A stretch of DNA of 64,000 nucleotides from Holacanthus passer (Eukaryota; Chordata; Actinopteri; Pomacanthidae), in assembly GCA_025331565.1 (NCBI GenBank), contig JAFREQ010000049.1, forward strand, positions 1,274,501 to 1,338,500, read 5' to 3'. The notes beneath the pieces were generated by a model. It saw only the letters and a list, made by a program, of their open reading frames with translations. It ran no database searches and was not told the DNA's origin. This document shows, piece after piece, positions 12,101 to 23,840 of this stretch (position 1 is the stretch's first letter; each line of letters begins with the position of its first letter). A program made the position numbers and the translations under genes.

Positions 12101-14568
12101 CAAATATTAGTTTCTGTATGTTGTTTCTTAAAAGTAAATGTTTAAATGAAGCCCAAAGGGTTAAAGCAATTTCAGTGATGGAGGAAAAAATCTAAAGTCC
12201 TCATTCTGTGTAAAAATGCATTTAATAGTTCAGCTGCAAATATGAGGCTTCAAAATGTGAACAAAACTTACAACTGGAGAAGGAATTGGCAAAAATTGAC
12301 CCAACTGAATGAGAATAAAAAGAGAAATGAACAGAATCACCCAACTCTCATGTCTGCACCATTAAATCAGCAACTCATCAGTTTCAAAGTTGCTACTGTG
12401 TCCATAAGGAGCTCCTGACCTGTGGTCCAACAGACTCCATGACTGTCCTCTGGTGGTGTCCTCTGGTGTCAAAAAAAGGTTAACAGTACAATTATGGCAA
12501 ACCCATAGCTGTTGTTATGATGGTCATTATATAAGAAATGAAGATATTATTCATTGTAATAAAAAGCTAATGTAGATTTTGATTATATTTGTATGTTTAT
12601 AGAACATGCTGAATTCTTAAAAGTGATAGACCACACTTACATAGTGTCCTGTACCATTACTGAATTAGTATTTTATATTCTTAGGTACAATATATTCTTT
12701 AAATTGACTATAATCAATATTTCTTATAACAGCAATGTAGCAATTGCAAATGTGATGTAAGAACAACATGACTGTGAAAGGAGTCGTATGAAACCTACAT
12801 TTTCACCCCAACGACCAGGGTCTAAATTATGAGACATTATTTTACCCCCCACAAAGTCCCTGCTCAGGGGGTAGTACTTTCCAAAAGTACAGGAATTTTG
12901 GAGGTGGGGCTTGAACATTTCTGATCATCAGCATTTTATTTCAGCCATTTTATTTCAGATTAAAAATCTCAAACACAAACCATAAAGCATCTGACAGATG
13001 GATGGTTGTTGGTTGTTGTTGTATCGTTGCACATGAAATGACGTGTGAAAACATCAGTTGCTTGTTCATATGTTAGCAGACTAATTTGTCTAGTCTTCGT
13101 GGCTCTGTGGACAGTGGTGGAAATGCAGACAGTTATGGACTGAAGGAAACTTTTTGCTTCTTGGAAACTAGTTCCTGAGACTAAAAGTTTTGAGTATTTA
13201 AATGCAGCATTGCATTCATCAGGTAGATGGAAACATGACTGAATGAATGATCGTGTAATATATAATTTATATTATATATAATGTATAACTATTTTCTGCT
13301 GCCCCCAAGTGGCCAAACAATCAGTTATTGCAGGTTTAACAACATCTAACATTGTGTCCTACAGGTGGAAAGGAGAGAATGTTTCCACCACAGAGGTGAC
13401 AGAGGTTTTAGGTCTTCTTGATTTTATCCAGGAGGCCAATGTCTATGGAGTCACCATACCAGGTCTGTGGAATCTTCAGTGTTGCACTATGATTTATAAT
13501 ATAGCATAGTCTGCAGTGTGGCATGTACACAGAATACCACATGTTCCAACAGCATTGTAAATAGTTGATTAATAAAAACATGTTTTATAAGATTTGTCAT
13601 GACTAACTGAATGAAAAATGTTCTGTTGTGTCATCAGCTGATAGAGATTCAGTGCCATACCTACAGCTTTATATGATGCATGCACACAGTTTAATCAGGC
13701 ATTCCCACCCTCGCTGTGATGTAAAAAATGTCACACCAGCACAAACAAGAAGAAGAGGAGCACAGCCAATTCAAGATCTGCATTTGTAGGGGCATGTTAT
13801 TTCATGTACCATTGAGACATGACGAAGTTGAGTGAGGTTTCTTCCAAGATCAAATGTTTAGTAATTACTGTATAGCCATCTGTCTTAACAAACTGATGAA
13901 AAATGTGTTTTCTTTAGTTGGAATAATTCAAACTGATGGCATTAACATATGCCTGTTGTAGGGTACAGACTCCAGAGTTACTATGTTGAGTTTACACTTG
14001 GGATAAATACTTCCAGAACCAGAAGCTCCTTCCACTTTGCAACCCTATTGGATGTTGCACCTCAGGGCCTCCATAGTCATAGATCATTGACAAATCAAAG
14101 CAAAACAATGCTGTGGTTCGTTTGCTTTTTTCATTCAATATGACACGGTGACCTTTTCCACTCTGTGTATGTAGGACATGAAGGTCGAGCAGGCATGGCT
14201 GCCCTCGTTTTAAAAAAGGATCACAAATTAAATGGAACAGAACTTTACAATCATTTAGTAAAAACACTTCCTCCATATGCCTGGCCGTGGTTTCTCAGAA
14301 TACAGGTGAGTCATGCAGGTATTCAGTACGTTCAGTATGTGTTTTTAAGTATAAAGTTATATTGTGCGTTTGTATCCCTTCCTGTTCTCAGACCTCTCTG
14401 GATGTGACCGAGACCTTTAAGCAGCAAAAGGTGAAGCTGGTCCATGAGGGTTTTAATCCAGACGTCACCAAGGATCCTCTGTATTTCTTAGATGTCTCTC
14501 AGAAGGACTATTTTCTCCTGACTGTATCTCTATATCAAGACATTGTGTCTGGAAAGATCAATTTATAA
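2966..14568 (+). CDS. slc27a6: Fatty acid transport protein / very-long-chain acyl-CoA synthetase, slc27a6-like, 3' nine coding exons
   Basis: Exons: 2966-3166, 5073-5231, 6492-6616, 7666-7860, 8287-8377, 11864-12062, 13365-13462, 14175-14305, 14392-14568 (TAA). All introns are GT-AG, phases agree, and 457 residues follow the first partial codon. The family couples fatty acid uptake to CoA thioester formation at ER or plasma membrane. Seen directly: the AMP-binding motif FTSGTTG-LSKAA split by the first intron; ITLPLYHMSAS; KKKFSASQFWKDC; the YGLTE adenine motif; YFNTGDLL and FRDRIGDTFRWKGEN, the FATP signature; and a C-terminus ending KINL. The segment matches human SLC27A6 from about residue 160 to 619. 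The N-terminal membrane segment and start codon would be on an exon upstream of the window. Synteny with prrc1 favours slc27a6 over slc27a2, its closest relative. Odd residues: AWPWF where paralogues have an ARPRF-like stretch, and TETFK for TGTFK. Confidence 0.88.
3905..4290 (-). repeat. Dispersed teleost repeat, 'TTTCAGTCTGGACCAAA' family
   Basis: This intronic block contains ACCACTTTGGTCCAAATTG, then 'ATGGATTGCCATTAA' and finally a TAGCATGCTAA / GTTAGCATACTTTAGC run. The same modules recur in the rictor introns near 50057, 54079, 54990-55480 and 61380-61640, in either orientation. I do not recognise a family name and saw no coding capacity. Boundaries are approximate. Confidence 0.5.
5980..6032 (-). 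repeat. LINE/SINE 3'-tail fragment
   Basis: Reads GATAAGATAAGATAAACC then TTATTCGTCCCACAGTGGGG. This is the exact reverse-complement module of the + strand copy at 868-915, including the pentamer run. It is an insertion in a slc27a6 intron, truncated to its tail. Confidence 0.6.
8560..10250 (-). mobile_element. Decayed non-LTR retrotransposon (LINE, CR1/L2/Rex-like)
   Basis: Lies antisense in the slc27a6 intron 8378-11863. On the - strand several frames give reverse-transcriptase pieces: VIHFILQHLDSSGTYARIL (about 9600-9700), WITDFLSDRRHHVKLGKHVS and PQGCILSPLLFSLYTN (about 9390-9540), then LVTWCRQNNLVLNAVKTVE (about 9230-9290). Frames are broken by stops and indels, and the catalytic YADD is degraded to a K-Y-T-T-L stretch. 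The 3' end near 8562 has the fish LINE tail AGAATCAGAATCG and GCCAAGTAGGTTTTCACA. The 5' limit is uncertain. Dead copy. Confidence 0.8.
10251..11863. other. Intron sequence, no gene recognised
   Basis: This is the remainder of the long slc27a6 intron. A 161-codon open frame overlaps its start (10022-10507), but it mostly opposes the LINE and has no recognisable domain. Part of 10251-10500 may be the 5' continuation of that LINE. Nothing else is supported. Confidence 0.5.
11864..13462 (+). CDS. slc27a6: slc27a6 exon pair carrying the FATP signature
   Basis: Two exons, 11864-12062 and 13365-13462, joined at an arginine codon split AG|G. Together they encode GEPGILVAPLT, GYAGNK, DVFKAGDVYFNTGD, FRDRIGDTFR and WKGENVSTTEV. 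These are the hinge and C-terminal lid region of FATP/ACSVL enzymes. The aspartate and arginine of the GDTFRWKGEN block are intact, so this part of the enzyme looks functional. The 1.3-kb intron between them shows no gene or recognisable transposon. Confidence 0.87.
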
Positions 14569-14899
14569 ATGTTTAGGACAAGTTAATGCAGGATTCACTA
14601 GAAAAGAAGTGAAAACTGCAGAGCGGAAAACATTTTCTCCTGCTTTCTCATCCTGTTAAACATTTGGCAACCATGACAAATAATGACTTTATGTATGAGC
14701 TGTGTTATGTGACACTATTTACAATGTTGTTTTATAAATAATGAAAGAAAAATATAATTTTTGTAATGTCAAATTTTCAACAATTTGACTAAAGGTCCAT
14801 AAGAAGATTCTTATTTAGTTACTTACTGTAAAAATAGTGGCCAGTCTTTTACAACAGAGTTTAATAACATAATATTGTTTTTATTATGCTTTTTAATAC

Positions 14900-14905
14900 A
14901 TTAAA
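14900..14905 (+). terminator. slc27a6: Candidate poly(A) signal of slc27a6 (ATTAAA)
   Basis: The first strong hexamer after the stop at 14568 is ATTAAA, which would give a 3' UTR of about 350 nt. An AATAAA at about 15828 is an alternative for a longer form. The choice needs transcript ends. Confidence 0.35.
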
Positions 14906-15009
14906 AACAGACAGACAGATGCAACAACACACAGTGGCATCAAGAATTAACTGACTCAGATCCATGATATATGATGTACATAGGAAATAATGTACAGAAT
15001 ATCTCTATC

Positions 15010-15075
15010 TGTCTAATCTCTATCTATATATGTGTTTGTGTGTGTGTGTATGTATATATGTATATATATATATAC
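15010..15075. repeat. Microsatellite, mixed (TG)n / (TA)n
   Basis: Impure TCTATC, TGTG and TATA runs downstream of slc27a6. A short (AC)n follows at about 15345-15365. Confidence 0.7.
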
Positions 15076-16079
15076 ACTTGCAAAGAAGAGAAAAAGCACT
15101 GAGAGCTTGTCTTTAAGGTGCAACTAGGCCATTATAAAATACATCAATATGATGTAAAAAAGAAAGGAACATATGTAAAGAAGAGATCAGAAAACAGGTC
15201 AATGAGAGAAGAGGGACACAAATGTTGCAACAGTGCTCTGTACCGTAAAGTACCGTTCTCACTGAGAACTATAGTGAACACAGAGGCTTGACAAAAATGC
15301 TTTGACAGATAATAATGCCTGCACATCACTGGCAGGCATTGTATATACACACACACACACACACAAGTCTTGGGAAAAAAATTCTAAATCTGTGAGATAT
15401 TCCATTGATATTAGCTCTCAATTGTATGTGGTGTATTATTAATTGTTCTGAGCAATATATTTTTACAGGCAGTAAATGTGAGAATATTTAACAGCCTTCT
15501 TTAAAGAGAACCTGTACTATAGAGTAAGGACTGGGTGAACAGAGACACAAAAGTTTATTGTCCAGCTGGACATCACTTTCCCGTTTTGACAGAAATGCAG
15601 TTTTTATTCACTTACTTCCCCTTACGTCTGATTATCTGTTTGTTTTGTTGGTTTTTTTAATAACTGGTTGGTGACTGTAAATGGATTTCACATTAAATAT
15701 AAATGACACTCAATGTTTCATGGAAATTTTGCTTTGACAAGTTAATATATGAATTTGCATAGCATGCTTCACAAGCCCTGTGAGCAGAAATTCAGATAAA
15801 AAGTAGGCATTATGATTAATTCCATAAAATAAATTTAAAAAATTTTTTTTAAAAGAATGTGCCAGATGATTTCATACATTGAAGTGGGTTTCCCTAACCC
15901 TATAATAATGCACTGTGCAGTAGTGACTCTGGGCAGTTGTCACACAACAACTACATTTCTTAGAGATGGCCTTTATTTTAGCTTGGACGCCAATATCTTC
16001 TTTATTGGTGTCAAAATGAGCAATGGAATCCATATTTATAGCTGTTAAACTTGAATAGCATTAAATAGACCAAAATGTA

Positions 16080-17290
16080 AAGTACTGTGCAAAAGTTTTA
16101 GGCAGGTGTGAAAAAATGCTGTAAACTAAGAATGCTTTCAAAAATATAAATAATAATTGTTTATTTTTTATCAGTTTACTAAATGATAAGTGAGCGAACA
16201 AAAGAAAAATCTAAATCAAATCAATATTTGCTGTTACTACCCTTTGCTTTCAAACCAGCATCAATTCTTACAGGTACACTTGCACAAAGTCAGGGATTTT
16301 GTAGGATCATAGTCAGGTGTGTGATCAACCAGTTACACCAAACAGGTGCTAATGATTCTCAATTTCACATGTAGGATGAAACACAGTCATTAACTGAAAC
16401 AGAAACAGCTGTGTAGGAGGCTGAAAGCTGGGTGAGGAACAGCCAAACTCTGCTACCAAGGTGAGGCTGTGGAAGACAGTTTCATGTCACAGGTCATACA
16501 CCATGGCAAGACTGAGCACAGCAACAAGACACAAGGTGTACTGCATCAGCAAGGTCTCTCCCAGACAAAGATTTCAAAGCAGACTGGGCTTTCAAGATGT
16601 GCTGTTCAAGCTCGTTTGAAGAAGCACAAAGAAACAGGTAATGTTGAAGATTGTAGACACAGCGGTCGGGCAAGGAAAAACACAGCAGATGAAAAACACA
16701 TCAAGCTTATTTCCCTATGAAGTCAAAAGATGTCCAGCAGTGCCATCAGCTCAGAACTGGCAGAAACCAGTGGGACCCAGGTACACCCATCTACTGCCCG
16801 GAGAAGTCTGGCCAGAAGTGGTCTTCATGGAAGAGTTGCAGCCAAAAAGCCAAACCTCCGACATGGAAACAAGGCCAAGTGACTCAACTATGCACGAAAA
16901 CATAGGAACTGGGATGCAGAAAAATGGCAGCAGGTGCTCTGGACTGATGAGTCAAAATTTGAAATAGTCAAGTCTGCCTGGGATTACATAAAGAGACAGA
17001 AGGATCTGAGGAAGCCTACATCCACAGGAGATCTGTGGTTAGTTCTCCAAGATGTTTGGAACAACCTACCAGCCGAGTTCCTTCAAAAACTGTGTGCAAG
17101 TGTAGAATTGATGCTGTTTTGAAGGCAAAGGGTGGTCACACCAAATATTGATTTGATTTAGATTTCCCTTCTGTTCATTCACTGCATTTTGTTAAATGAT
17201 TAAAATAAACTATTAACGCTTCCATTTTTGAAAGCATTCTTAGTTTATAGCATTTTTCACACCTAAAACATATAAATTTATACGGTACTG
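16080..17290 (+). mobile_element. Tc1/mariner element, internally deleted, non-autonomous
   Basis: The ends are inverted. The left end has GTTTTAGG, GTGTGAAAAA and ACTAAGAATGCTTTC, and the right end is the reverse complement near 17228-17265; TA dinucleotides flank both. The interior starts with a Tc1 DNA-binding domain (QGLSQTKISKQTGLSRCAVQ, from about 16545) and continues in shifted frames. It reaches VLWTDESKFEIV, the first catalytic aspartate (about 16930-16970). It then jumps directly to WDYIKRQKDL and VWNNLPAEFLQKLC, the C-terminal helix region. The second Asp and third acidic residue are missing, so it cannot encode active transposase. Confidence 0.85.
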
Positions 17291-19690
17291 TATATCCAAA
17301 AACATTTATTTAAAAGATGAACTAGGTAAAACAAACTATATATAATCTAAACTACATATATCTAACTCAATGTAGAGCAGAACAAAAGGTGTGGTATGGG
17401 AGAAACAGTGTGAGTGTGTGCGCACATTGGATGCATGCCAGAAAGAGTGTGTTTCATATTCACAAGCATGAACACACTGAAAGACTGTGAAGCAAGAACT
17501 TGGCGTTTCCTCTCCATGTGTGTGGTTGGGTTTAAGGCCAGTTCAAAGTATGTGTATGCAATCTGTAGGATAACAGTGCCAGGTTACAGAAGAGGATAGC
17601 TAGTTGGTTACAAGACACATGGGAAGCATAACTTACCTAACATCAATTTAGAGAGGTTACACAAGGCAACAATGCTGGAATGCTAGGGACAAAGATGATC
17701 TGATGTGGATACTGTTCCACTATGTTATGCCCAGTTACATTACCAGTCTGTAGAGGGAGAAGGGTTGCTTTGGTATGTTGCTTGTTAGCTGGCGATTCCT
17801 TAGCTGGCTCGGAGAAGTTGTGGTCTCAATGTCAAATGATGCAGTCTTTGATGTGTTGTGTTTTGGTGACGCAGGTTGGAGGAAACCAGTTGCTATTTTA
17901 GTTCTCCTTGCAGAGTTAGCAGCTTGGTGCTAATCAACAAATTCGTCTGTGATGTTGCAGTAGTCTCTACACTGTATTTATATTTAAAGGGACCCTCTAT
18001 GTCAATTTTTTTTGTCTTTAAAAAAAATCTATTAATACTGAAGACACCAGCACTATGAAATAATGCAGAAACAAAAAAGTGTAACCAAAGCATTATGTTT
18101 TGGATTCTTCAGACTAGCCACTGTTTGCTTTGACAGCTTTGTACACTGTTGCCAGTCTTTCAACCAGCTTCGTAAGATTGTCACCTGGAATGTTTTTCCA
18201 ACAGTCCCGAAGGAGTTCCCATATATGCAATCTGTGGTCCAACTCATCCAAACCATTTCAATTGGCTTTAGGTCAGGTGGTTGTGGTGCAGCAGTCCATC
18301 TCTCTCCTTCTTGGTCAAATAGCCCTTACATAGCCACAAAGCAAATGGAATAGCATGTTACTGCAGAATACTGTGGTTTATCTCATCTTATCTCTTAGCC
18401 GTGCTGGTTGATGTTGACAGTTGATGTTGATATTGTGTCTTCTACTTGAACTCTGTGAAGCATTTATGTGGGTTTAAATCTGTGGTGATTTTTGAGACTG
18501 GTAACTGAAATGAACTTTCAGGTCGCCACCATCTTCTATTTATATTTCCTGATGGCAGGAAAACAAGGTCACATGGGATCATACCTTTTCAACTGCTCAT
18601 TGCATCTGGGGAGCAGTCTTCTGTGCTGGTGGAATAATGGGGTGATTATAGGCAGCCACCTTCTTGATGATCCCTGGAAGCTCCAAGAGAAGACTGCCTG
18701 TTGCTGAGCAGTTGAAGTGGACAAAGGGACCTCAGGTGATGCCAGAAAAAGGATCAACTCTGGAATGATTAGTGCCCCTGAGATTTACATCTGTAGATTA
18801 AAAAAAAACCGTTGGCAGTTGTTGTTTGAGACACAAGTTAAACTGAACATAAATATACTATAACCTTTATAGATGGTTATGGCAACTGATGAAAACTGAT
18901 ACAACAACCAAAAATGATCCAGGGAATTCATCCAGGAATACAGTTGATTTTAGAACATAAAGATGGAAGTTAGCTGTGTAATTACACTGCCATAACTCTA
19001 ATGGGAATATGATACAAAGCAAATATGACAGTTTTGTTATCACTAACTTCTTATCAAGATTTGTGTTACTTTAAAAATGAAATTGTGTCTTTTAGTAAAA
19101 CCAAATTTAGGTGCTCAGTAAGCTTTGAAGTTCAGTGGACACTCCTGTCTTGTATTTATTGAGCTCTGGTTTTGAATGATAATATAAACTAATTTAGATT
19201 TATTGGAGGTTATTGTTGGAATGAACAGTGGTGACAGTTGGCCTTGTGCCCCATTTTGTTATTTCATAATTACTGTATTATCACCATTATCTCAATAAAT
19301 TCAGATCACTTTACTAATCTTTTTTGTTACCATTATTTATTTACTACTATTTGCCCGTTACTGTTATTGCTCTTATTATGATATGATATTAATAAAGTGC
19401 CTGAAAAATAACTTAACAGTAACTGCAGTAGCAGTGTTATGGGTACTGATTGAAAGTGTGATCCCTTAAACAGAGAAAGACATTTAACGTACATTACATT
19501 ATAATATGAAGTAATAAATGAAGTCTTCACAAGTATTAACCAGGGAAAACAAGCCAAACCCATGGTTAACAAACGTGAGTTTTAACAATTTCAAAGACAA
19601 ATTATTTTCTACCACGTAAGTAATTCAGTTTGTGTAAAGGTAAACGTTGATAAAAGTCTTCATTTTACAGTTAAATATTAAGATTCTAAG
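17291..19690. other. Intergenic DNA between transposons
   Basis: Apart from the Tc1 remnant at 18055-18525, I see no conserved exon, RNA gene or terminal repeat. The sequence is AT-rich with only short random open frames. Confidence 0.5.
18055..18525 (-). mobile_element. Tc1-like transposon remnant
   Basis: The - strand includes a DLKPIEMVW piece, corresponding to the PDLNPIEMVWDEL motif that holds the last acidic residue of Tc1 DDE transposases. It is followed by a C-terminal region with FQVTILRSW and KDWQQCTKLSKQTV. The - strand 5' part (18340-18525) contains lengths that resemble the same family out of frame. No terminal repeats were found, so the limits are approximate. Confidence 0.65.
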
Positions 19691-21954
19691 CAGAGCCGGC
19701 CTAAGCCTCCATTGGGCCCTAAGCAAAATTTGATTTTGGGGCCCTCTATTTCAATAATATTAATTGTTGATCATTCAGACACCTATTCTAAACCCATTGT
19801 GGCTCTGGCAGTGTTGTTTACATTATCCTTTTGTCAGCCAAACATCTTTACACATTTAAGGGGGTGGCCCAGTTAATTACATAAATACCAATGCAATAAT
19901 AATACAAATAATACCAATGAATGAATTATGAATGATGTCAAGCGTGCCACATATGATTGTTAATTTCAAAATGTAGCACATTCAGCTACAAGAGCAGCCT
20001 GGGGTTTATTTACACAACATTCCAAGTCATAATGCAATTTATTTACTGTAGAAGTGTCATCTGGTTTATGATTTTTTGTTTCATAAAAGAAAAACTGCAA
20101 CAGCAATGTGCAAGAATAATTTTTAGTTGAACAACAATAAAGTGCAACAACAAATAAAATCACTTCGATAAATGTAAAAAAAACAACACAGACAACAGAC
20201 AGAATTGAGTACAGTACAGAGGGCCACTCAGCTGGGTCCACTGGCAGAGCTGGTGATGATCCATACTGTGTAGACGATGTTGTGATGGAAGTTGCTGAGG
20301 AAGTGACAAAAGAAAGACGATGACTTTAAAAAGAAGGACCTATAAAGCCATTAAATTACAGTCCTGGACTGAATTATTAATCTCTGAATGTTCTACAATA
20401 CAATGAGCAATTATAAAGGATGTTTTGCTGTTAACTTACCAGGTAGATCAGCAAGGTTTGCAGACACGGAGGGGGCAGTGGGCACAGAGGATGGCAGTGC
20501 AAGAAAGTGCTCTGGAGTGGATGGACCAAGGATGAAAAAAACAGCAACAAAAGCTAGCCATGTTAGATGTAATATTACACTAGAAAATGATGTTGCTTAC
20601 TTTTTTTTAATAACAAAAATGATTAAAATTTCATTATATCAGTTTATTTTTGCTTGTAATAAGATAAACTGCCAGTTGAACAACTGAAATTTGCTTCAGA
20701 AATTTTAAGATAATATGCATTGTCTAAGAAGTCCCTCATAATATGATTATATCTTAAATTAAATCTTAATAAAATAATCTAACAATTATATAAAATGTGT
20801 ATTGCTATTAATTTACCAGGTAAATCAGCTGTGGTAGCTGACACAGAGGGGACAGTGGGCACAGAGGATGGGGGTTCAAGACAGATACCCTGGAGAGGAC
20901 GGAGAAGGACCTAAGAGGAGATACATACATACATATACACACATATTAATTAGATACTTTGACTTAATTTATTTCCCTTTAGGTGTAATCCTTATACTTA
21001 GAAATTAAACGTATATGGTATGGTGACAGTCTTCCTCACCTGACGTATTGCCCACGGCTGAGTCTGAGGATGTGGACTGGGCTTCTGTGCCAAAGTACTT
21101 TAACAGTGCTCCTGGGGAAGTTTCACATAACTTATGAGTTGATGTAATAAGGACTGTTTATTTTACTCACATGAATTCCCAGGCTCCTTGTACCCGGCAA
21201 TTTGTGCAAACAACATATCTCAAACTATAACTAGTAGCCTGATGCAAAAACATCTTGCTAGCACCGCACTTGCTAGCAAACAAGGTGACATTGTAATTAA
21301 TGTTTGCTATTAAACGTTAGCAAAAACGTTGTTTTGAAGCAAAAACAAAAACAACAACAATCCCAAAATATATAGGGCCAACCCCGAGAATCAACCCAAT
21401 CTTAAACTCTGTATTACACAAATACAAACATGTTGGCAAGAATATTCAGCTATTTAACTGGCCAGTTAAAAGATACATATCTAGCTAACTAGCCAGCTAA
21501 TTTGCTATTAACTGCTACACACATCTCTTTGATAAACATTCAATTACCAAGACTTGCAAACATACCTTTGTCTTGGCGTTTTTTCTCCTCTTCCTCTTTC
21601 CTCCTCTTTCTTTTTTCAGCCCCAGAAGGGTACGTCCTTTTTTCTGACATTGTTTTGATTGGAGGTACTCGCGAGTTGGATGCGCAGTGCGCACTGCGCG
21701 GCAGGAGGCCTGCACATTACGGTGCAGCGGAGTTTTCACATTTAAAGAGAGGCAGTAAGAATCACTAGGCCTACAATCAACAGCACCATATAAAATTGTG
21801 TTTTGTACAATAGTATAATTTTGATCGTATATAAATCGTCACTCATGCATGCAAAAAAAAATAAAAAAATTTTTTTCGTAATTGCTCTTGCCCCCCTAGT
21901 GGCCGCGGGGCCCTAAGCAGGCGCTTAGTTCGCTTATGCCTTGGGCCGGCTCTG
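19691..21954 (-). mobile_element. hAT-type DNA transposon, deletion derivative with intact ends
   Basis: The left end CAGAGCCGGCC and the right end GGCCGGCTCTG are inverted. They are flanked by 8-bp direct repeats ATTCTAAG (19683-19690) and ATTCCAAG (21955-21962), one mismatch apart; an 8-bp duplication is the hAT hallmark. On the - strand, exon 21566-21650 starts ATG and encodes MSEKRTYPSGAEKRKRRK then a Glu/Lys run, with donor GTATGT. Exon 21040-21111 continues GALLKYFGTEAQ in phase. Later exon-like blocks lie near 20817-20910, 20437-20505 and 20200-20270, the last with VDPAEWP. This matches the N-terminus of TTF-zinc-finger hAT transposases (ZMYM-like). The zinc finger, catalytic and dimerisation domains are absent. 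Confidence 0.85.
21566..21650 (-). pseudogene. First coding exon of the hAT transposase remnant
   Basis: ATG at 21650-21648 opens 28 codons: a SEKRTYPSGA head and a strongly basic/acidic tail (KRKRRKEEEEKKRQDK). The exon ends in phase 1 at CAAAG|GTATGT. Joined to 21040-21111 it gives DKGALLKYFG, similar to the QKGALDKFL stretch of autonomous relatives. Upstream GC-rich sequence (21655-21740) may be the element's own promoter. Confidence 0.6.
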
Positions 21955-21962
21955 ATTCCAAG

Positions 21963-23284
21963 TAACTGAGTAGATTTTCTACTCCATCTAGACTATAAGC
22001 CCTAGACTGGACGTAAACATGGACGTAGTTTCCAGTTTCCATGATCTTGGCAGCACATGACATGGCCAATCCAAAATAGGCAAAGAGGCGAAACATTGGT
22101 AGAGCTGAGGCAGGTTGAATGGAGCCTGCACACAAACCTACCTCAATACTAACAAGCTAGTCAGCTAACCCTGTGGTATCGGCCCACTTCAGCACTGGTT
22201 ACACTGCTAATACGCAGGCGTAATGTTGTATGCAGCCGAATCAATCGGCTTCTAGAGTGTAATAACTTTAAAATGGCAGTTTTAGTCATAATGTTAATAA
22301 CAATAATAACATTTGAGTTTGTGGGCCATCAAATTTTGTTATTGTAAAGCCTCAATAACCAACTTCAGCTCAAACAATAACAACATCTAGGTTAACGTTA
22401 TTTCTGGAACCATGCTGAAGTTACACACATCATGTTGTTTTTGTACACAGTTCAACACTTTTTGATTTACCTTGACAAGTCGAGCATAACATTATGTTAA
22501 TGTTACATGGCTAATATGGCAAGTTTAAGATTGCGTAATGTTAGCTAACTAACATGGTGGACCTTTATTTTCCAATCTCACACAGACACCTTTTTTTCAA
22601 AGTATTATCCCATGAATTATAACACCTCTCCATTACGATTTGCCTTCGGTGCAGCCGGTTAAATGATAATAACCGTGGCTGCCACATTTATTAAGGTAAA
22701 TTTTTTATTTTATTTATATGGGAAAACATAAATACTTGTGTACTTTAACCAGCCTCGAATTAAATCTGATTTTCCTCCCGTAAGTGTCCCGGAAAGGTGT
22801 GACATAACTGAACTGTGATAGGATAGTATTGGCACTGATAAATTAGATGAACCTCCCCAGGAGAAACCAAACCTGGGCACCCAAGACAAACACAGTCGAT
22901 GTAGCAGCACAATAAAACTCCAACCAACAAGAAGCACCACAAGCACCAGAACAAACACACTGAGAATACAGCACAGTGGTCCTGCATGAAGATCCCACAC
23001 AACCGGCATCTTGCTAGAGGGCTTTATTGAGTCATTAGCTGGCTAGTTGCTAGTTAACGAAAAAACTAGAGCACAGACTTTTTGGACAGCTAACCGCACA
23101 TCAAACCATGTTATTTATCTGGTACTTTCATTGAGAGCATTCAAAAAGGCAACACAGCCAAGACGCTCAATGAGCTCCATCTTTGTGGCAGACAGCTGTC
23201 ACTCAGAGTGGCCACATCGTAACGTATGCACAGCTTTATGCCTTAATATATTTAAACAAGTTACTAAATCAAATTACTAAATAA
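21963..23284. other. Intergenic DNA upstream of prrc1
   Basis: No gene recognised. Two overlapping - strand frames of 80-99 codons (22710-23009) are hydrophobic and cysteine-rich but have no family resemblance. They look like chance frames in a possible old repeat. Confidence 0.45.
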
Positions 23285-23480
23285 AAGGGGAAATAAGCTA
23301 TAGAGACAAAAAACGTTTTTTGCACCAGGCTGTAAACATGTTTATTTCTACTGTAAAATTGGGCATTTTAATATATGACTCACTTTGGGATCCAGCCTCA
23401 TGTGGCCATACGAGGAACTGCAGTTTTTGGCACTTCTGCGTTGGCTTCATTTGTCAGCCCCACAGTCTGTGGTCAGCCCT
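23285..23480. repeat. Dispersed teleost repeat
   Basis: Contains AAACATGTTTATTTCTACTG, CTGTAAAATTGGGCATTTTAA, GAGGAACTGCAGTTTTTGGC and GCGTTGGCTTCATTTG in order. I recognise this word series from many fish genomes but cannot name the family. No coding potential is seen. Confidence 0.45.
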
Positions 23481-23619
23481 ATGGGTCGGCCCCGGAGGTT
23501 AGCGCTTGTCACAAATCCTTAAATATAAAAACGACTCATTGAAATCGTTTGAGAAATGTAAACATTATAGTGCTTTAGTTACTTGTATTTGTTTACAGGC
23601 TAGTCTTGCCTGGTCCTAT

Positions 23620-23840
23620 ATGGCGGCGAAGTTGACGTATGGCAGCAATGGGCCGAAGCGTGTGTCTATGCGCCTCCGCTTTCGAGGGTTTATCATATAG
23701 TAGTGTGTGTGTCCGCGAATAGACCGGCATTCAATGCTGCGAGCATATATCAATGACGTGGCATTGCGTGACGTCATCAAAGTGGGTCGGCGGTTTATTC
23801 ATGAGTGCACTGAGCTGTACTGAGCTAGTCCAGCTAGCAG
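23620..23840 (+). promoter_or_regulatory. prrc1: Putative prrc1 promoter with CRE and 5' non-coding exon
   Basis: A locally GC/CpG-richer block follows AT-rich flank. It holds a palindromic cAMP-response element TGACGTCA at 23769-23776 and a second half-site TGACGTGG at 23754-23761. No TATA box is placed suitably. A likely first-exon donor, AGCAG|GTTAGT, lies at 23840/23841. The site fits because the first coding exon (25924) begins right after an acceptor and has only 27 nt of leader. Position and role are inferred from sequence only. Confidence 0.5.

Noticed and set aside
15344..15365. Direct CA repeats considered as CRISPR-like or satellite array
   Set aside because: Simple dinucleotide microsatellite, no spacers; vertebrate nuclear context.
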